Source of the DNA: Dickeya aquatica
GTDB lineage: Bacteria > Pseudomonadota > Gammaproteobacteria > Enterobacterales > Enterobacteriaceae
Assembly (NCBI RefSeq): GCF_900095885.1
Contig: NZ_LT615367.1
Span: 2,604,001 to 2,668,000, forward strand
Direction: 5' to 3'
Length of the DNA: 64,000 nucleotides
Positions 31,843-40,895 of the stretch are shown here, piece by piece (within the stretch, counting starts at the first letter, position 1; every line of letters begins with the position of its first letter). The translations under genes and the position numbers were made by a program. The notes under the pieces were generated by a model that did no database searches, was not told where the DNA came from, and saw only the letters and a program-made list of their open reading frames with translations.

Positions 31843-34800
31843 CTCGCTTCAATACCTCTCGTGGATCGTCCTTTATCGCCCTACCCAGTTTGCTCATCCC
31901 CTGCAGGCGGGCATTGAGAAACGGCACCACATCGGTCAGACCGATAATCAGTTTGCTCGAGCCCATCATGCTGAAGTCCATCAAGTCGCGCGCTTCAAAC
32001 GCCGCCTGTGCCTTACTTTTGCCGGATTTTAATGCAGCATCATAGGTGGCCACGCGGTTAGCATTTTCCGCCCCTTCACTGATATGCCGGTATTTCTCCC
32101 ATGCGGTTTCCAGCTTATCCAGTACATCCTTGCCGCTGCGTACCAGCGTCGATTCGAATTCACGCATCTGGCTGTCGCTGTATCCTTTGCGGCGCAGCAC
32201 TTTGCGGATGTTGGCTGCCGACCCTGTCGGATCGTAAGCGTTAAGATAACCACCGCCAAACGTAGCGCCAGCGGCCATCATGTCCACCAGTGTGTCATCC
32301 GTGGCCAGCGCTTTGCGTAGCCCCTGCAACGAGGATATCCCGGCACGAAAACCATCTTTATTGATGGCCCAGGAATGCAGGGAGTCACGCATAAAGTTGC
32401 GCAAAATGAAGTCCGGCATCGCCGTCGTGCCGATGGTCAACACCCGTTTAGCCTGGCGCGCCGCTTTCATGAACACGGAATTGCTGCGCTCCATATCAAT
32501 CATGGTGAACGCGCGATAGAGGTCTGGATCATTGACCTGCACCAGTTGCTCCTGCCCATCGACGTACACTTTCACCACATTTTTCCCGATGCGTTCGTAA
32601 TCTATTTTGTTCGGTTTCTCGATCACCTCAACGACGCCGGTATCCGCCAGATTCACCACTGACCGGCGCATCGCCTCGTTTTTCATCGAGGCATCGACCG
32701 ATTTCGCCACATAGTTAAACAGGTTTTCAATCGGGTCTTTGATAGTTAACTCGCTGCCTTTCAACTTGCGCACCGTGCTGCTTTGGTTGGCCACGCCGCG
32801 TGTCGTCCAGGGGCCGTGTGCCTCGCCGTTCTCGGCTTCTCGGAAATACGGCAGATACCAGGCATCCTCCCACATCACCCGGCTTTCAGGATCAATCAGC
32901 CCCATGTCCTGTTGCAGATCCAGAATCGACTTGATAAAGGCATCATATTTGCGTTTCTGATCGGCAAACAACGCTTCGTTACCCCGATTCAGGGTTTTCA
33001 TGTACGCAATTTCGTCTGCCGTGAAGTTGTTTTCGCGTCCTTCCGCCATCAGCCGTTCAGAGCGGTGCCCGGCTATCCACTTCAGGAAGTTTTCACGCTG
33101 GTTGCCCAATGCGTCGAATATCCCCATCAATGAATCGGCTTTGCCCGTTCCCGGGATACGCTCGGTAACGCCCTCTTTTTTGTTGTACCGCACTAAACCG
33201 TGCTCCCACACCACGCCCGAAACCGCACCGGCACCGGCTGCCATGCGAGCGGCGGTGTAGCCCGACACACTGGCGTCAAAATCCCCCGCCGCGTCTTCAG
33301 CGTATTTCAGCGGTGCCAGGCCATCAAAGGTGCGGGTGTTCAGTTTGCGGAAGGTTTCGCGCCACCACTGTTTCAGTTCCGTCCGATCGCTGTCGGCAGC
33401 CATCTGGTAGAAGTCCTTGGCTTTATCAAACCAACCTTTATCAACGTTAAAGCCCATTTTGCGGCTGGTTTCTGCATCCATTGCCGGGTTGCCGGTGCGT
33501 GAGTACAGGGCCTTGTTCTTGCGGATATCGGCGGATGAGAGTATATTTTGATCTGAACCTTGATAAGAACGCTCCTCCTTGGGCAATTGGAGCCCCTGTG
33601 AATGAGGGTTATCAGGGTTTTCTTTTTTGCGACGATACAAGACCAAACCTTCCCTCTCCATTGTTTTGATCTTCTTGCCTTCTTCTGTGCCATAAACCGA
33701 CGCGATCCGGTTTACCTCTATACGCCGTTGTGCTGCGCTCATATGAACCGCTGAGACAACAGGGTTTCCGTTCATATCATTTGCTTCGAGCAACGCAACG
33801 ACAGCATTATCCTGTGTGGCTGAACGATATATAGTAATGGGATCGTGCATGAGTTCGGGGAGATGTTCGATCACCGATAAAGGGACGTCATGTTTCACCC
33901 CATTAGTGGCTTTGCGCACCGTATCGCGATTGATATACATGTCCAGATTCGGCGCGCCCAAAGCACGTAACACTGGGGGAGTTCTGCCTATCCTGATGGA
34001 CATGTCCCCAGACCGCATCGACCGCATGGCATTACCCAGTTCAGTTCGGTACTGTTCTGCCTCTTCCGGCAGTGGTCGAAGCGGATCGGTGTCGTCTGCT
34101 TTCGAATACAGCGCATCAGTGCGTGAAAACGTATCCTCAAACTCGCGCGTACCGGGCTTCTCATTGGCATACATCGCCGTTTTCTTAAAGCGGCCAGTGA
34201 TGGTGCGCAGGATATTGCGGATTTCCGCCGGCGTGATGTCGGCATGGCTGATTACGCCTGCTTTTCGAAGCCCGGTGGTCAGGAGTGAGATAAAGCGATC
34301 CCACATGCCCCCAAGCCCGGTGAGCTCGCTGCGCTCTGCCATATGCGCCAGAAATTCATTGGCCTGCTCCTCCAGCGATTCGTTGCCGTAGGAACGTTCC
34401 ACCTGGTGCCATACCTCTTGAATCGTTTTGTTCTTGCTCTCACGCGTCTGGTGCAGCACCCGCATGATGCGGTCATATTCCACATCACCAATCACCGACG
34501 CCAGCCCATGATGGGCGATGATTTCATGGCTCAGCTTGGCGCGCAGCTCACGCGGGCCTGCAATATTGTCGGCGATGACGATCACCCGGCTGAGTTCTGG
34601 CTGATAGATAGCGTGCACAGTGCCAAATTCCGCCGGGATACCATTTGGCATCATAGCTGCCGCTTCGGCCTGCGTTTGCACGGCCTTCACTTTGATTTTA
34701 GCTGCGCCGTTCAGGTGAGAGACGAACAGATCGGAGGCCAGTTGCACCCGGTCGCGCAGCATTCCCGTTTCTGGTTTGTGTCCGTCTCTACTGAAACTGC

Positions 34801-36298
34801 CATCGTGAATAATGTTGCCCCCGCCAATATCCACCCCAGAAACAGCAACGCCCCCATTTTTGGAGGCGTTGTCGTTGAGGGTCTTGCGTAGCTTCTCCAG
34901 CTTTTCATCCAACTCGGCACGGTTATCTTTCAGATAGGCCCGCGCCTCTGCGCTGTCTTTAAACCCGGCTTTTAACGGTAATACCCGTGTACTGTCTTTA
35001 TATCCTAAGAACACCTGCCCATCGGCCTGACGACGAAACACCTCAATCTTTGCCGGTTTACCGCTATTCTGTGTGGTGCCACGCGGTTCCTCACCGAAAC
35101 CGGCAGCCTTTCCTTGTTGTCCATATTCTGGAGCAGGAAGCCGTACCGCATACCCCCCCTCAACCTCTTCGACCGTGGCACCTGGCATTTTCCCCCACTT
35201 TGAGTGACGGGCCAGAGGCTCACTCGTGAAGGGGCGATTTTTCGTGTAGAACTTCAATTCACCGACAGGTTCACCGCGCGCATAGGCTTCCGTTGTCGCA
35301 TCGACAGGCACACCTGCAACACGGTGGCGCTGGTCGGGCAACGCGGCTTGATTATTGCCCCCCATTGCCTCGGTAAACTCTCGCGTCTTGCGCTGAGTGC
35401 GTGTTTCCCCAGATGTAAATTGTGGCGGCTGCGCTGTCTGCCCCTCATCAATTGTCGGTGAACCAGAAAAAATAATGCCTTTATCCTCAATAGCATGTGT
35501 CGGCACCGTCTCGCTGTCATAGGTTTGGCTGGCTCGCCCCACCTCATTGCCCGCCTGTGGGCGTTCGGCGGGAATAAAAGACTGTCCGCGCACCTGCCGC
35601 CCGGCATCGAACTGCGGCCCGCTGCCCGCAGCCCGTTCATCGCTCATCATCGGGTGAAGCTCCCCGGGCATGGCGATAACAGATGTTTGCCCGGGGGCTG
35701 GCAGTCGAGGTGTGCGTGCTGCCCGGATTTTTTCAGCCTGCTCAATAATGGCCAGCTCCTCTGGCGTATATCCCTGATCGCCCTGCCCCATTTGTTGGCT
35801 AATGAGTTCTTCAGCCGTTGGCGCGTATTGTTGCTCTGCCAGCGCGCGCTGGACATCGCTATCGTCAGCGAACCCCTGAATGCGTGAGTCTTGGCGCAGA
35901 TACGCCGGCGTATCACGGAATGCGTCCATACGCCCAGGGGGAATGCCATTTGGTGATTGATTATCTGGTGTGGCTGATTGCAGCGACTCCACTTCAGGTG
36001 CAGACTGCTGATGGAGGGGCTGGGGCGCAGGCTGCTGCTTCCCTTTGGCATCAATACCGAGACGCTCTGAAAGCACGGTGCGTACAGCCTCATGCTGCAA
36101 TTGTTCTTCCTCAGAGCGCTTAGGGTTTTCATTCAATTTGCGGTATGTCGTCAACAGTTCATCATCGGACTGTTGCTTGAATGCCTCTACCTTTTGAGCA
36201 ATTTTTTCATGCTGATCCAGTTCATCGAGTCGTTCACTTGCCGCCCGTTTCAATTCACTGTTATTGGTCAAATCCGCACTGGCATACTCTCGCAGCAT
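31817..36298 (-). CDS. Central part of a giant polyvalent virion/ejection protein
   Basis: 1493 aa in an open frame, the main part of an interrupted protein of about 2300 aa. A HExxH zinc-protease motif, HEIIAH, is at about residue 591, matching the metallopeptidase domain found in polyvalent phage proteins. Further on, HDVPLSVIEHLPELMHDP and ITIYRSATQDN resemble the PBECR family of phage-carried RNase-like toxin domains. The last third is helical and resembles the LPD38 domain. Such proteins are packaged and ejected with the DNA. Upstream, the same frame continues sensibly (EQPALSPYEEARQRYATQDR) without a start, so the annotated Met is probably not the real start. Confidence 0.85.
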   Translation of the reverse strand: MLREYASADLTNNSELKRAASERLDELDQHEKIAQKVEAFKQQSDDELLTTYRKLNENPKRSEEEQLQHEAVRTVLSERLGIDAKGKQQPAPQPLHQQSAPEVESLQSATPDNQSPNGIPPGRMDAFRDTPAYLRQDSRIQGFADDSDVQRALAEQQYAPTAEELISQQMGQGDQGYTPEELAIIEQAEKIRAARTPRLPAPGQTSVIAMPGELHPMMSDERAAGSGPQFDAGRQVRGQSFIPAERPQAGNEVGRASQTYDSETVPTHAIEDKGIIFSGSPTIDEGQTAQPPQFTSGETRTQRKTREFTEAMGGNNQAALPDQRHRVAGVPVDATTEAYARGEPVGELKFYTKNRPFTSEPLARHSKWGKMPGATVEEVEGGYAVRLPAPEYGQQGKAAGFGEEPRGTTQNSGKPAKIEVFRRQADGQVFLGYKDSTRVLPLKAGFKDSAEARAYLKDNRAELDEKLEKLRKTLNDNASKNGGVAVSGVDIGGGNIIHDGSFSRDGHKPETGMLRDRVQLASDLFVSHLNGAAKIKVKAVQTQAEAAAMMPNGIPAEFGTVHAIYQPELSRVIVIADNIAGPRELRAKLSHEIIAHHGLASVIGDVEYDRIMRVLHQTRESKNKTIQEVWHQVERSYGNESLEEQANEFLAHMAERSELTGLGGMWDRFISLLTTGLRKAGVISHADITPAEIRNILRTITGRFKKTAMYANEKPGTREFEDTFSRTDALYSKADDTDPLRPLPEEAEQYRTELGNAMRSMRSGDMSIRIGRTPPVLRALGAPNLDMYINRDTVRKATNGVKHDVPLSVIEHLPELMHDPITIYRSATQDNAVVALLEANDMNGNPVVSAVHMSAAQRRIEVNRIASVYGTEEGKKIKTMEREGLVLYRRKKENPDNPHSQGLQLPKEERSYQGSDQNILSSADIRKNKALYSRTGNPAMDAETSRKMGFNVDKGWFDKAKDFYQMAADSDRTELKQWWRETFRKLNTRTFDGLAPLKYAEDAAGDFDASVSGYTAARMAAGAGAVSGVVWEHGLVRYNKKEGVTERIPGTGKADSLMGIFDALGNQRENFLKWIAGHRSERLMAEGRENNFTADEIAYMKTLNRGNEALFADQKRKYDAFIKSILDLQQDMGLIDPESRVMWEDAWYLPYFREAENGEAHGPWTTRGVANQSSTVRKLKGSELTIKDPIENLFNYVAKSVDASMKNEAMRRSVVNLADTGVVEVIEKPNKIDYERIGKNVVKVYVDGQEQLVQVNDPDLYRAFTMIDMERSNSVFMKAARQAKRVLTIGTTAMPDFILRNFMRDSLHSWAINKDGFRAGISSLQGLRKALATDDTLVDMMAAGATFGGGYLNAYDPTGSAANIRKVLRRKGYSDSQMREFESTLVRSGKDVLDKLETAWEKYRHISEGAENANRVATYDAALKSGKSKAQAAFEARDLMDFSMMGSSKLIIGLTDVVPFLNARLQGMSKLGRAIKDDPREVLKRGGISLVCL

Positions 36299-36558
36299 GG
36301 CAGCACGATCTTGTGTTGCATACCGCTGCCTTGCCTCTTCATAGGGTGATAATGCTGGTTGTTCCGCCCCTCTGTTACGGAGATAACCGGGCCACCATCA
36401 CGCCATTCACCGGTATACCCAGGTGGGGGCGCATCATCACCCATTTTCACTACCGGGATAGAAGAGCCATTATCCTGATTTCCTTCCTGGTATGATGCTT
36501 TCCATTCAGGTGTATCTACCGTGCTATCGGGCGATTGATTGGCGTGGTGCCCACGCAT
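36268..36558 (-). pseudogene. Linker fragment of the giant polyvalent protein
   Basis: The frame gives a Pro/Gly/Asp-rich linker (QSPDSTVDTPEW, GDDAPPPGYTGEWRDGG). It joins the fragment to the right if one G is added to the G5 run near 36566-36570, and the large fragment to the left if one G is added to the G4 run near 36372-36375. It has no signal peptide, no domain and no good ribosome binding site, so it is unlikely to be an independent gene. Confidence 0.7.
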
Positions 36559-37826
36559 CCCCCAACAGCACCAGCAGCCCCACCCATGCCCGCCCCTACA
36601 ACGGCATTGTTCGCCCCGACCTCCAACACATCTTTCATCGGGTCGATTTTCTGCCCGGCAGTGCCGATCAACTGCTGGTTTTGGACATAGCGCTGCCCTG
36701 CACCCTGAGCAAATTCAGTCGCCCCTTCAGAGAGAGCGCCAGCCGCAACACCTGATGCCACGCCACTGGCTGCCCCTTTCTTCGTCAACAATGACAGCAG
36801 GGTGTGATCTCCGAGGGTGGAGGCGGCGATATTTACCGCCAGCAGTCGTGGGTCTGCCGTCACCGCCGTAGCCGCGCGATCGGCTACCATGTTGCGTGCA
36901 AGCGTCAATTTCTGCGTATCATCCAGCCTGGCATACTGCGGATCAGAATCAACGTCTGAAAACGCCTGCTGAAATGTCTTGCTCTGCGTAAGTTCGTCAA
37001 ATGAAAGGGCATTGATTTCGTTGCGCATGTCAATGCCACCCTGCCCCTGAGCAGACGCCGCCATGGTGCCAACAAAAGTGCTTTTACCTGCAACGGCGGC
37101 CGCACGATCAGCCGTTTCCTTTGCTAACTGACGGGCAGCCTCTTCCGGCATAGATTTGCTGAGACGATTGAAAGCCGCGCGCTCCGCCATCTCTCGCGCA
37201 GCGCTGGCCCCAACTTTCGACATAGCCCCACCGCTAATCAATTGCGCGATGGTCGGCACGGCATTGATTAGCCAGGTATCCTTATCGAACAACCCTTCTC
37301 CGGCACGCAACCCGGTAATATTGCCTTCCTTGTTCCGTTCTGCGCTTACAAAATCCAGAGAGGCCGCTTTTTTTGCTCCGTCACTGTAGGAGTCTTTGAT
37401 CTTCTGTGACGCAGCGCCAGCCAGACTGCCGACGCCCTGAATAATGGCACTGCCCGCACGGGATAACGGGTTTCCCGCAGTCTGGCGCATAACCGCCATG
37501 GTTTGGTCATCAATGCCATATTGTTTTTGGTACTCCCGCGCTTGAGCATCTGCTTTATCATCAAGAAGCTGGTTGCCTGCTCTGAACAGCTCGCCACCGG
37601 CAGACACCATATCCAGTGGCGCGGCGACTGCCGCTTTCACAATATCGCCAAGCGTCACGCTGGCTTCGACCGGCTTTTTGTTCCAGTTTTCAGGAGAAAA
37701 GAACTGGCGATCGAAATCGGATAGCTCACCGGGTTGCTGAATATTCAGTCCCTGCCGGTTATTGTTCGCCGTTTGCTGTTCAGGGCGCTGCTGCTGTAAC
37801 TGCTGTGGATCGTAGGCCATTGTCAC
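36516..37826 (-). CDS. N-terminal part of the giant polyvalent virion protein
   Basis: 436 aa with a proper start (MTMAYDPQQLQQQ, preceded by TGGAG). The protein is Gln-rich at the N-terminus, then Ala/Gly/Ser-rich and helical, ending in a glycine-rich hydrophobic stretch (VVGAGMGGAAGAVGG) like membrane-interacting segments of ejection proteins. The frame then runs into unrelated residues and a stop at a G5 run; one extra G restores continuity with the next fragment. Box-terminator element (a) lies directly upstream. I treat it as the N-terminus of one roughly 2300-aa protein. Confidence 0.75.
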   Translation of the reverse strand: MTMAYDPQQLQQQRPEQQTANNNRQGLNIQQPGELSDFDRQFFSPENWNKKPVEASVTLGDIVKAAVAAPLDMVSAGGELFRAGNQLLDDKADAQAREYQKQYGIDDQTMAVMRQTAGNPLSRAGSAIIQGVGSLAGAASQKIKDSYSDGAKKAASLDFVSAERNKEGNITGLRAGEGLFDKDTWLINAVPTIAQLISGGAMSKVGASAAREMAERAAFNRLSKSMPEEAARQLAKETADRAAAVAGKSTFVGTMAASAQGQGGIDMRNEINALSFDELTQSKTFQQAFSDVDSDPQYARLDDTQKLTLARNMVADRAATAVTADPRLLAVNIAASTLGDHTLLSLLTKKGAASGVASGVAAGALSEGATEFAQGAGQRYVQNQQLIGTAGQKIDPMKDVLEVGANNAVVGAGMGGAAGAVGGCVGTTPINRPIAR

Positions 37827-37840
37827 TCCAGAATTCAGGC

Positions 37841-37899
37841 ATAAAAAAAGCCCCGCTTTTTAGGCGAGGCTTGGTATCTTTGGGGAATTTAGCGCGTAT
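37841..37899 (-). repeat. Dispersed box-terminator element, copy (a)
   Basis: On the minus strand the order is ATACGCGCTAAATTC, then AAAGATACC, then a hairpin (AAGCCTCGCC / GCGGGGCTT) and a T7 tract. It shares an identical block of about 33 nt with copy (b). It lies just upstream of the giant-protein start and downstream of the prophage lipoprotein, so it can end transcription between the two. Confidence 0.85.
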
Positions 37900-38115
37900 T
37901 GGCTCTCGTGGGAAGTCTGTTAACGATGTGGTTTTAGGAGCAGAGAATAAACAAATCAGATACATCAGAAAACAACGTTATATAACCCAACGCGTATCCA
38001 TAAAATTACTTCACATCTATTTATGAATGTGTATATTGCATGGTGCTATTTTTCTTTCCCCATTTAATGGGCTATTACTAATTATTTCATTGCTACTATT
38101 TTCAAGGAAAACATT
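37900..38115. other. AT-rich intergenic stretch before the small secreted-protein gene
   Basis: About 215 bases, AT-rich, probably carrying the plus-strand promoter of the gene at 38116. A TTGCAT sequence lies near 38035, but I cannot assign a -10 with confidence. Confidence 0.35.
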
Positions 38116-38274
38116 GTGAACAAAATCATCATCTCTCTTATAGTAATGGTGTTACTTTCCCCCGCTGCATCATTCGCTAAGGGAGGGCATTATGCTGGTG
38201 GACATGGTTCATCCCATAAAGGCGGGAAATACTATAATCCCAGAACAGGAAATCACTATGAGAAACGCCATTAA
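38116..38274 (+). CDS. Small secreted Gly/His/Lys-rich protein (moron candidate)
   Basis: A 52-aa ORF with a GTG start preceded by AAGGA. Residues 1-21 form a signal peptide (hydrophobic IIISLIVMVLLS, ending ASFA). The mature peptide of about 31 residues is rich in Gly, His, Lys and Tyr (KGGHYAGGHGSSHKGGKYY, then NPRTGNHYEKRH). The spaced histidines could bind metal, but this is a guess. It lies on the plus strand inside the late region, opposite to all structural genes, which suggests independent expression from the prophage. Family not recognised with certainty. Confidence 0.7.
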   Translation: MNKIIISLIVMVLLSPAASFAKGGHYAGGHGSSHKGGKYYNPRTGNHYEKRH

Positions 38275-38350
38275 ATTTTAACTGCCACGTATGTTTTTAT
38301 TAATCTGCACATTAATGAGTGGCACCGCCAGTGCCCACCCCGTAAATAAA

Positions 38351-38839
38351 CTACTTGGTTTCTTTCTCGACTGAGAGATTCAACTTAACATTTTCATCCA
38401 AGGCGAACTCAACATTCTTTCCATATTGAACCTCTGCTGTTCTGGTTGGGATATTAACGTTCTGGATAGCATTACCCCCAATTGTCGTGAGCCCATTATA
38501 AGTGTGAATATTTAATGACGACAGGTAGTTAATTGTGCCGCTATATGTAATACGGCACTTGCTCTCATCGACAGGCGAAACATTATAATTAACAGTAACT
38601 TTAGGTCGTGAAGCACGATATGTGCCTCTAATGTCGTTAATTCGCTTTAAATCAACAGCAAGAACAAGTGTTTCACTTAACACCTTCGACTCAGCAATAA
38701 GGATGGATACACTCTGTGGAAGATAATAATCAGATGAATATGCCGCATTCAATCTCAACGCCTGATTATCATCCCGACCATGATTTGAACAACCAGCAAG
38801 TACAGATATAGCAAAGAATAAGCAAGCTATCTTTTTCAT
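38351..38839 (-). CDS. Prophage lipoprotein, paralogue of the flanking lipoprotein
   Basis: 162 aa with a signal peptide MKKIACLFFAISVLAGC and lipobox LAGC (Cys17). Mature residues include DIRGTYRASRPKVTVNYNV and CRITYSGTINYL, closely paralleling the protein of 28215-28712. It sits between an ejection-type gene and the giant virion gene, an unusual place for a lipoprotein, so it is probably an inserted moron. Terminator element (a) follows at 37841. It may act at the host envelope, for example in exclusion or surface modification, but nothing in the sequence proves this. Confidence 0.75.
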   Translation of the reverse strand: MKKIACLFFAISVLAGCSNHGRDDNQALRLNAAYSSDYYLPQSVSILIAESKVLSETLVLAVDLKRINDIRGTYRASRPKVTVNYNVSPVDESKCRITYSGTINYLSSLNIHTYNGLTTIGGNAIQNVNIPTRTAEVQYGKNVEFALDENVKLNLSVEKETK

Positions 38840-38865
38840 TTAACCACTCTATGAAGTTGAAAAAA

Positions 38866-39640
38866 TTACCATACTACAAAAAACCTATTACCTTGCTCTA
38901 CCTTCTGCATTCCTCGCAAATATTGAGCCGTGTAGCTGTCATTGTTTTTTGGCTGGTTATTCTGAGTATTAGGTACCGAGACGCCTTTTTGATATTCAGC
39001 ATATTTCGTATCCAGTTGTGCAGGGTTTATATCACCTGTAAACGCGCCAGCAGATAACGCTTTCTGCGCAAACGCCACTTTGCCGGGATCATTACCTGCC
39101 CATTGTTGTAAGGCTGGGGCCGTTCTATTCTTGGTTTTTTGCCCAAATGACTCAGCAATCTGGTCATCCAGCTTGTCAAACTGGGTATTAATTGTTGAGG
39201 CATTATCCGGGTCTTTCGCCAGTGCTTTCGCACGTTCTTTTTGTGAGTTAATGGCCTGGGTGCGATATTCCTTTGCTTCCGCTCGATCTTGCTTAGAACT
39301 GCCGTTTACCAGACGATTCATGAATTGCGCCGTTGACGGGTCGCTGTTTATCGCTCCCACCATCTGCCCATAACCTCTGAATTGTGCCATAGCCTTATCA
39401 AGAGGGATAACCACAACGTTATCCTGCGGATCTGATGAGGCATATCGCGTCATTGGCTTCATTTTTGAAACTGAACCATCATCAAATTTGGTATTCACGG
39501 ACAGGAAAATGCCGTTTCCATCCTCAGTGAGCCCAATATGGGCCAATTCCTTGTCCTTAATGGTTTTCCCCGTGCTGGGGTCTTTCTCACCTAGCCCACG
39601 TTTGATGTACGGTGCCAGAACCTTATCAGCCACACTGACG
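38866..39640 (-). pseudogene. C-terminal part of a frameshifted ejection-type protein
   Basis: 255 aa in this frame, hydrophilic and helical, with VLAPYIKRGLGEKDPS at the start and an Asn/Gln-rich C-terminal stretch. It has only a GTG (39633) without a ribosome binding site. Adding one T near 39644-39645 joins it to the upstream frame as DYNDPNFVSVADKVLAP. I therefore regard it as the second half of one gene (38866-40229, about 454 aa). Confidence 0.75.
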
Positions 39641-40229
39641 AATTGGGATCATTGTAATCCACCTGCCCGCTCATCACCTGTGGCATGATTTTATTCATGT
39701 CGCGAACGGTCTGGATTTTGTCCGGGCCAACAAATCGTTTGGGGCTGTACGGGTTGTCATCTGAGATTTGCCCGGCCAGACGTAATGCATCCTCATCCCA
39801 TTGGCCATTGTTGGTTTTCAGCCGATCATAGAATGCCTGAACGGTTGGCATTTGCTCGGTCATTCGGCGCTGACGCTCCCTTTCTGTTCGCTGGTACGTC
39901 AGTTCATCGCGTCGCAGACTCAGCTCCTGCGCCTGTATGCCTACCCCGGCACGCTGAATGCCCAGTCTCTGTTGCTCCAGCGCTTGATTCAATCCAAAAC
40001 GGCGCGCATCCTCTTTATCCAGACCAGTCTGCCTGTCAAAATTCCGTTTATCAGTTTCCTTTCCGTAATCAAATTGCTGTTGCGCCAATCCAAAGCTGCG
40101 ATCTGCGTTCTGTTGTTGCTGTTGCATTTGTAAGCGACGTAACTCTGATTCCTCTCTGCGCTGTAGCGCACCGTCCATCGTGTTAAACCCGGCCAGAAAA
40201 CCATCAGCCAATCCCCGCACATCCGCCAT
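39591..40229 (-). CDS. N-terminal part of the same ejection-type protein
   Basis: About 212 aa from the ATG at 40229 (MADVRGLADGFLAGF). The protein is very Gln/Arg-rich and strongly helical (LRRLQMQQQQQNADRSFG), as in internal virion proteins of short-tailed phages. The frame derails after DYNDPNSSV into unrelated residues before a stop, overlapping the next frame. An annotated start at 40310 would overlap the upstream gene and is not supported. Role in DNA ejection is inferred from composition and position. Confidence 0.75.
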   Translation of the reverse strand: MADVRGLADGFLAGFNTMDGALQRREESELRRLQMQQQQQNADRSFGLAQQQFDYGKETDKRNFDRQTGLDKEDARRFGLNQALEQQRLGIQRAGVGIQAQELSLRRDELTYQRTERERQRRMTEQMPTVQAFYDRLKTNNGQWDEDALRLAGQISDDNPYSPKRFVGPDKIQTVRDMNKIMPQVMSGQVDYNDPNSSVWLIRFWHRTSNVG

Positions 40230-40240
40230 AAATCCCCCAA

Positions 40241-40516
40241 TTACGAAAACAATGAGCCAGCAATTAAACCAACGGCGGCCCCAATTCCCATGCCAATTGG
40301 GCCACCCCATGAACCGTATGACGCACCTAAAGCCGCACCACCCGCCGCCCCCATTCCAGCCATCGCACCTTTCGTTTGGTTTGCTGCTGCCTTTTGCTGG
40401 GCTTTTAACTGCTCATTCGCTGCTTCACGCTGCTGTTCCTGTTCAGCGGCTTGCTGCATACCTTGCATACCTTGCTGGCGCGTCTGTGCTGCGATATCTA
40501 TCAGTCCATATCCCAT
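40241..40516 (-). CDS. Small glycine-zipper phage protein
   Basis: 91 aa: a Gln/Ala-rich helical first half (QQGMQGMQQAAEQEQQREAA) and a C-terminal Gly/Ala-rich hydrophobic segment (GGPIGMGIGAAVGLIAGSLF) with GxxxG spacing typical of membrane-inserting glycine zippers. Its start overlaps the upstream stop as TAATG. Given the neighbours it is probably an internal virion protein that helps DNA pass the cell envelope. Confidence 0.7.
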   Translation of the reverse strand: MGYGLIDIAAQTRQQGMQGMQQAAEQEQQREAANEQLKAQQKAAANQTKGAMAGMGAAGGAALGASYGSWGGPIGMGIGAAVGLIAGSLFS

Positions 40517-40893
40517 TATGTTTCACTCCCGATTTTGAGAAGCTCGCGAAGCCCTGTAGAGCCGCCGGTTAATATGCTCATCTGCCGATCGGTTTCTGCA
40601 TCCCGAATGCCGTTCTTGGCACCCGCCGTTGCCAGCGCTGTTTTTAGCCCCAGGCTATTATCCGTGCCATTCTGCTGCGTTGCGCCATAGCGGGCCTGTT
40701 GGTTGGCTGCACCGACTGTTGCTGTGTTTAGCGCCTGCTGTTGTGTGGCATCCGCTCTGGCCAATTGGTTATTCATCAACTGCCCACTGGTTGATAGCTC
40801 CATCAACCCTTGCAGCCGAGGGTAGTAACGCTGCATCCAGTCGTCGTACTGTTTGCGCGTAATATCTGCGAATGTGTCTGACGCTACGCCCAT
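40516..40893 (-). CDS. Small internal virion-type protein
   Basis: 125 aa, hydrophilic and Gln/Ala/Thr-rich (QLARADATQQQALNTATVG), with an N-terminal aromatic stretch DDWMQRYYPRLQGL. No signal peptide or membrane segment. It is tightly packed with its neighbours (TAATG overlap downstream, 2-nt gap upstream). Family not recognised; a role in the ejectosome is inferred from context. Confidence 0.65.
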   Translation of the reverse strand: MGVASDTFADITRKQYDDWMQRYYPRLQGLMELSTSGQLMNNQLARADATQQQALNTATVGAANQQARYGATQQNGTDNSLGLKTALATAGAKNGIRDAETDRQMSILTGGSTGLRELLKIGSET

Positions 40894-40895
40894 GA

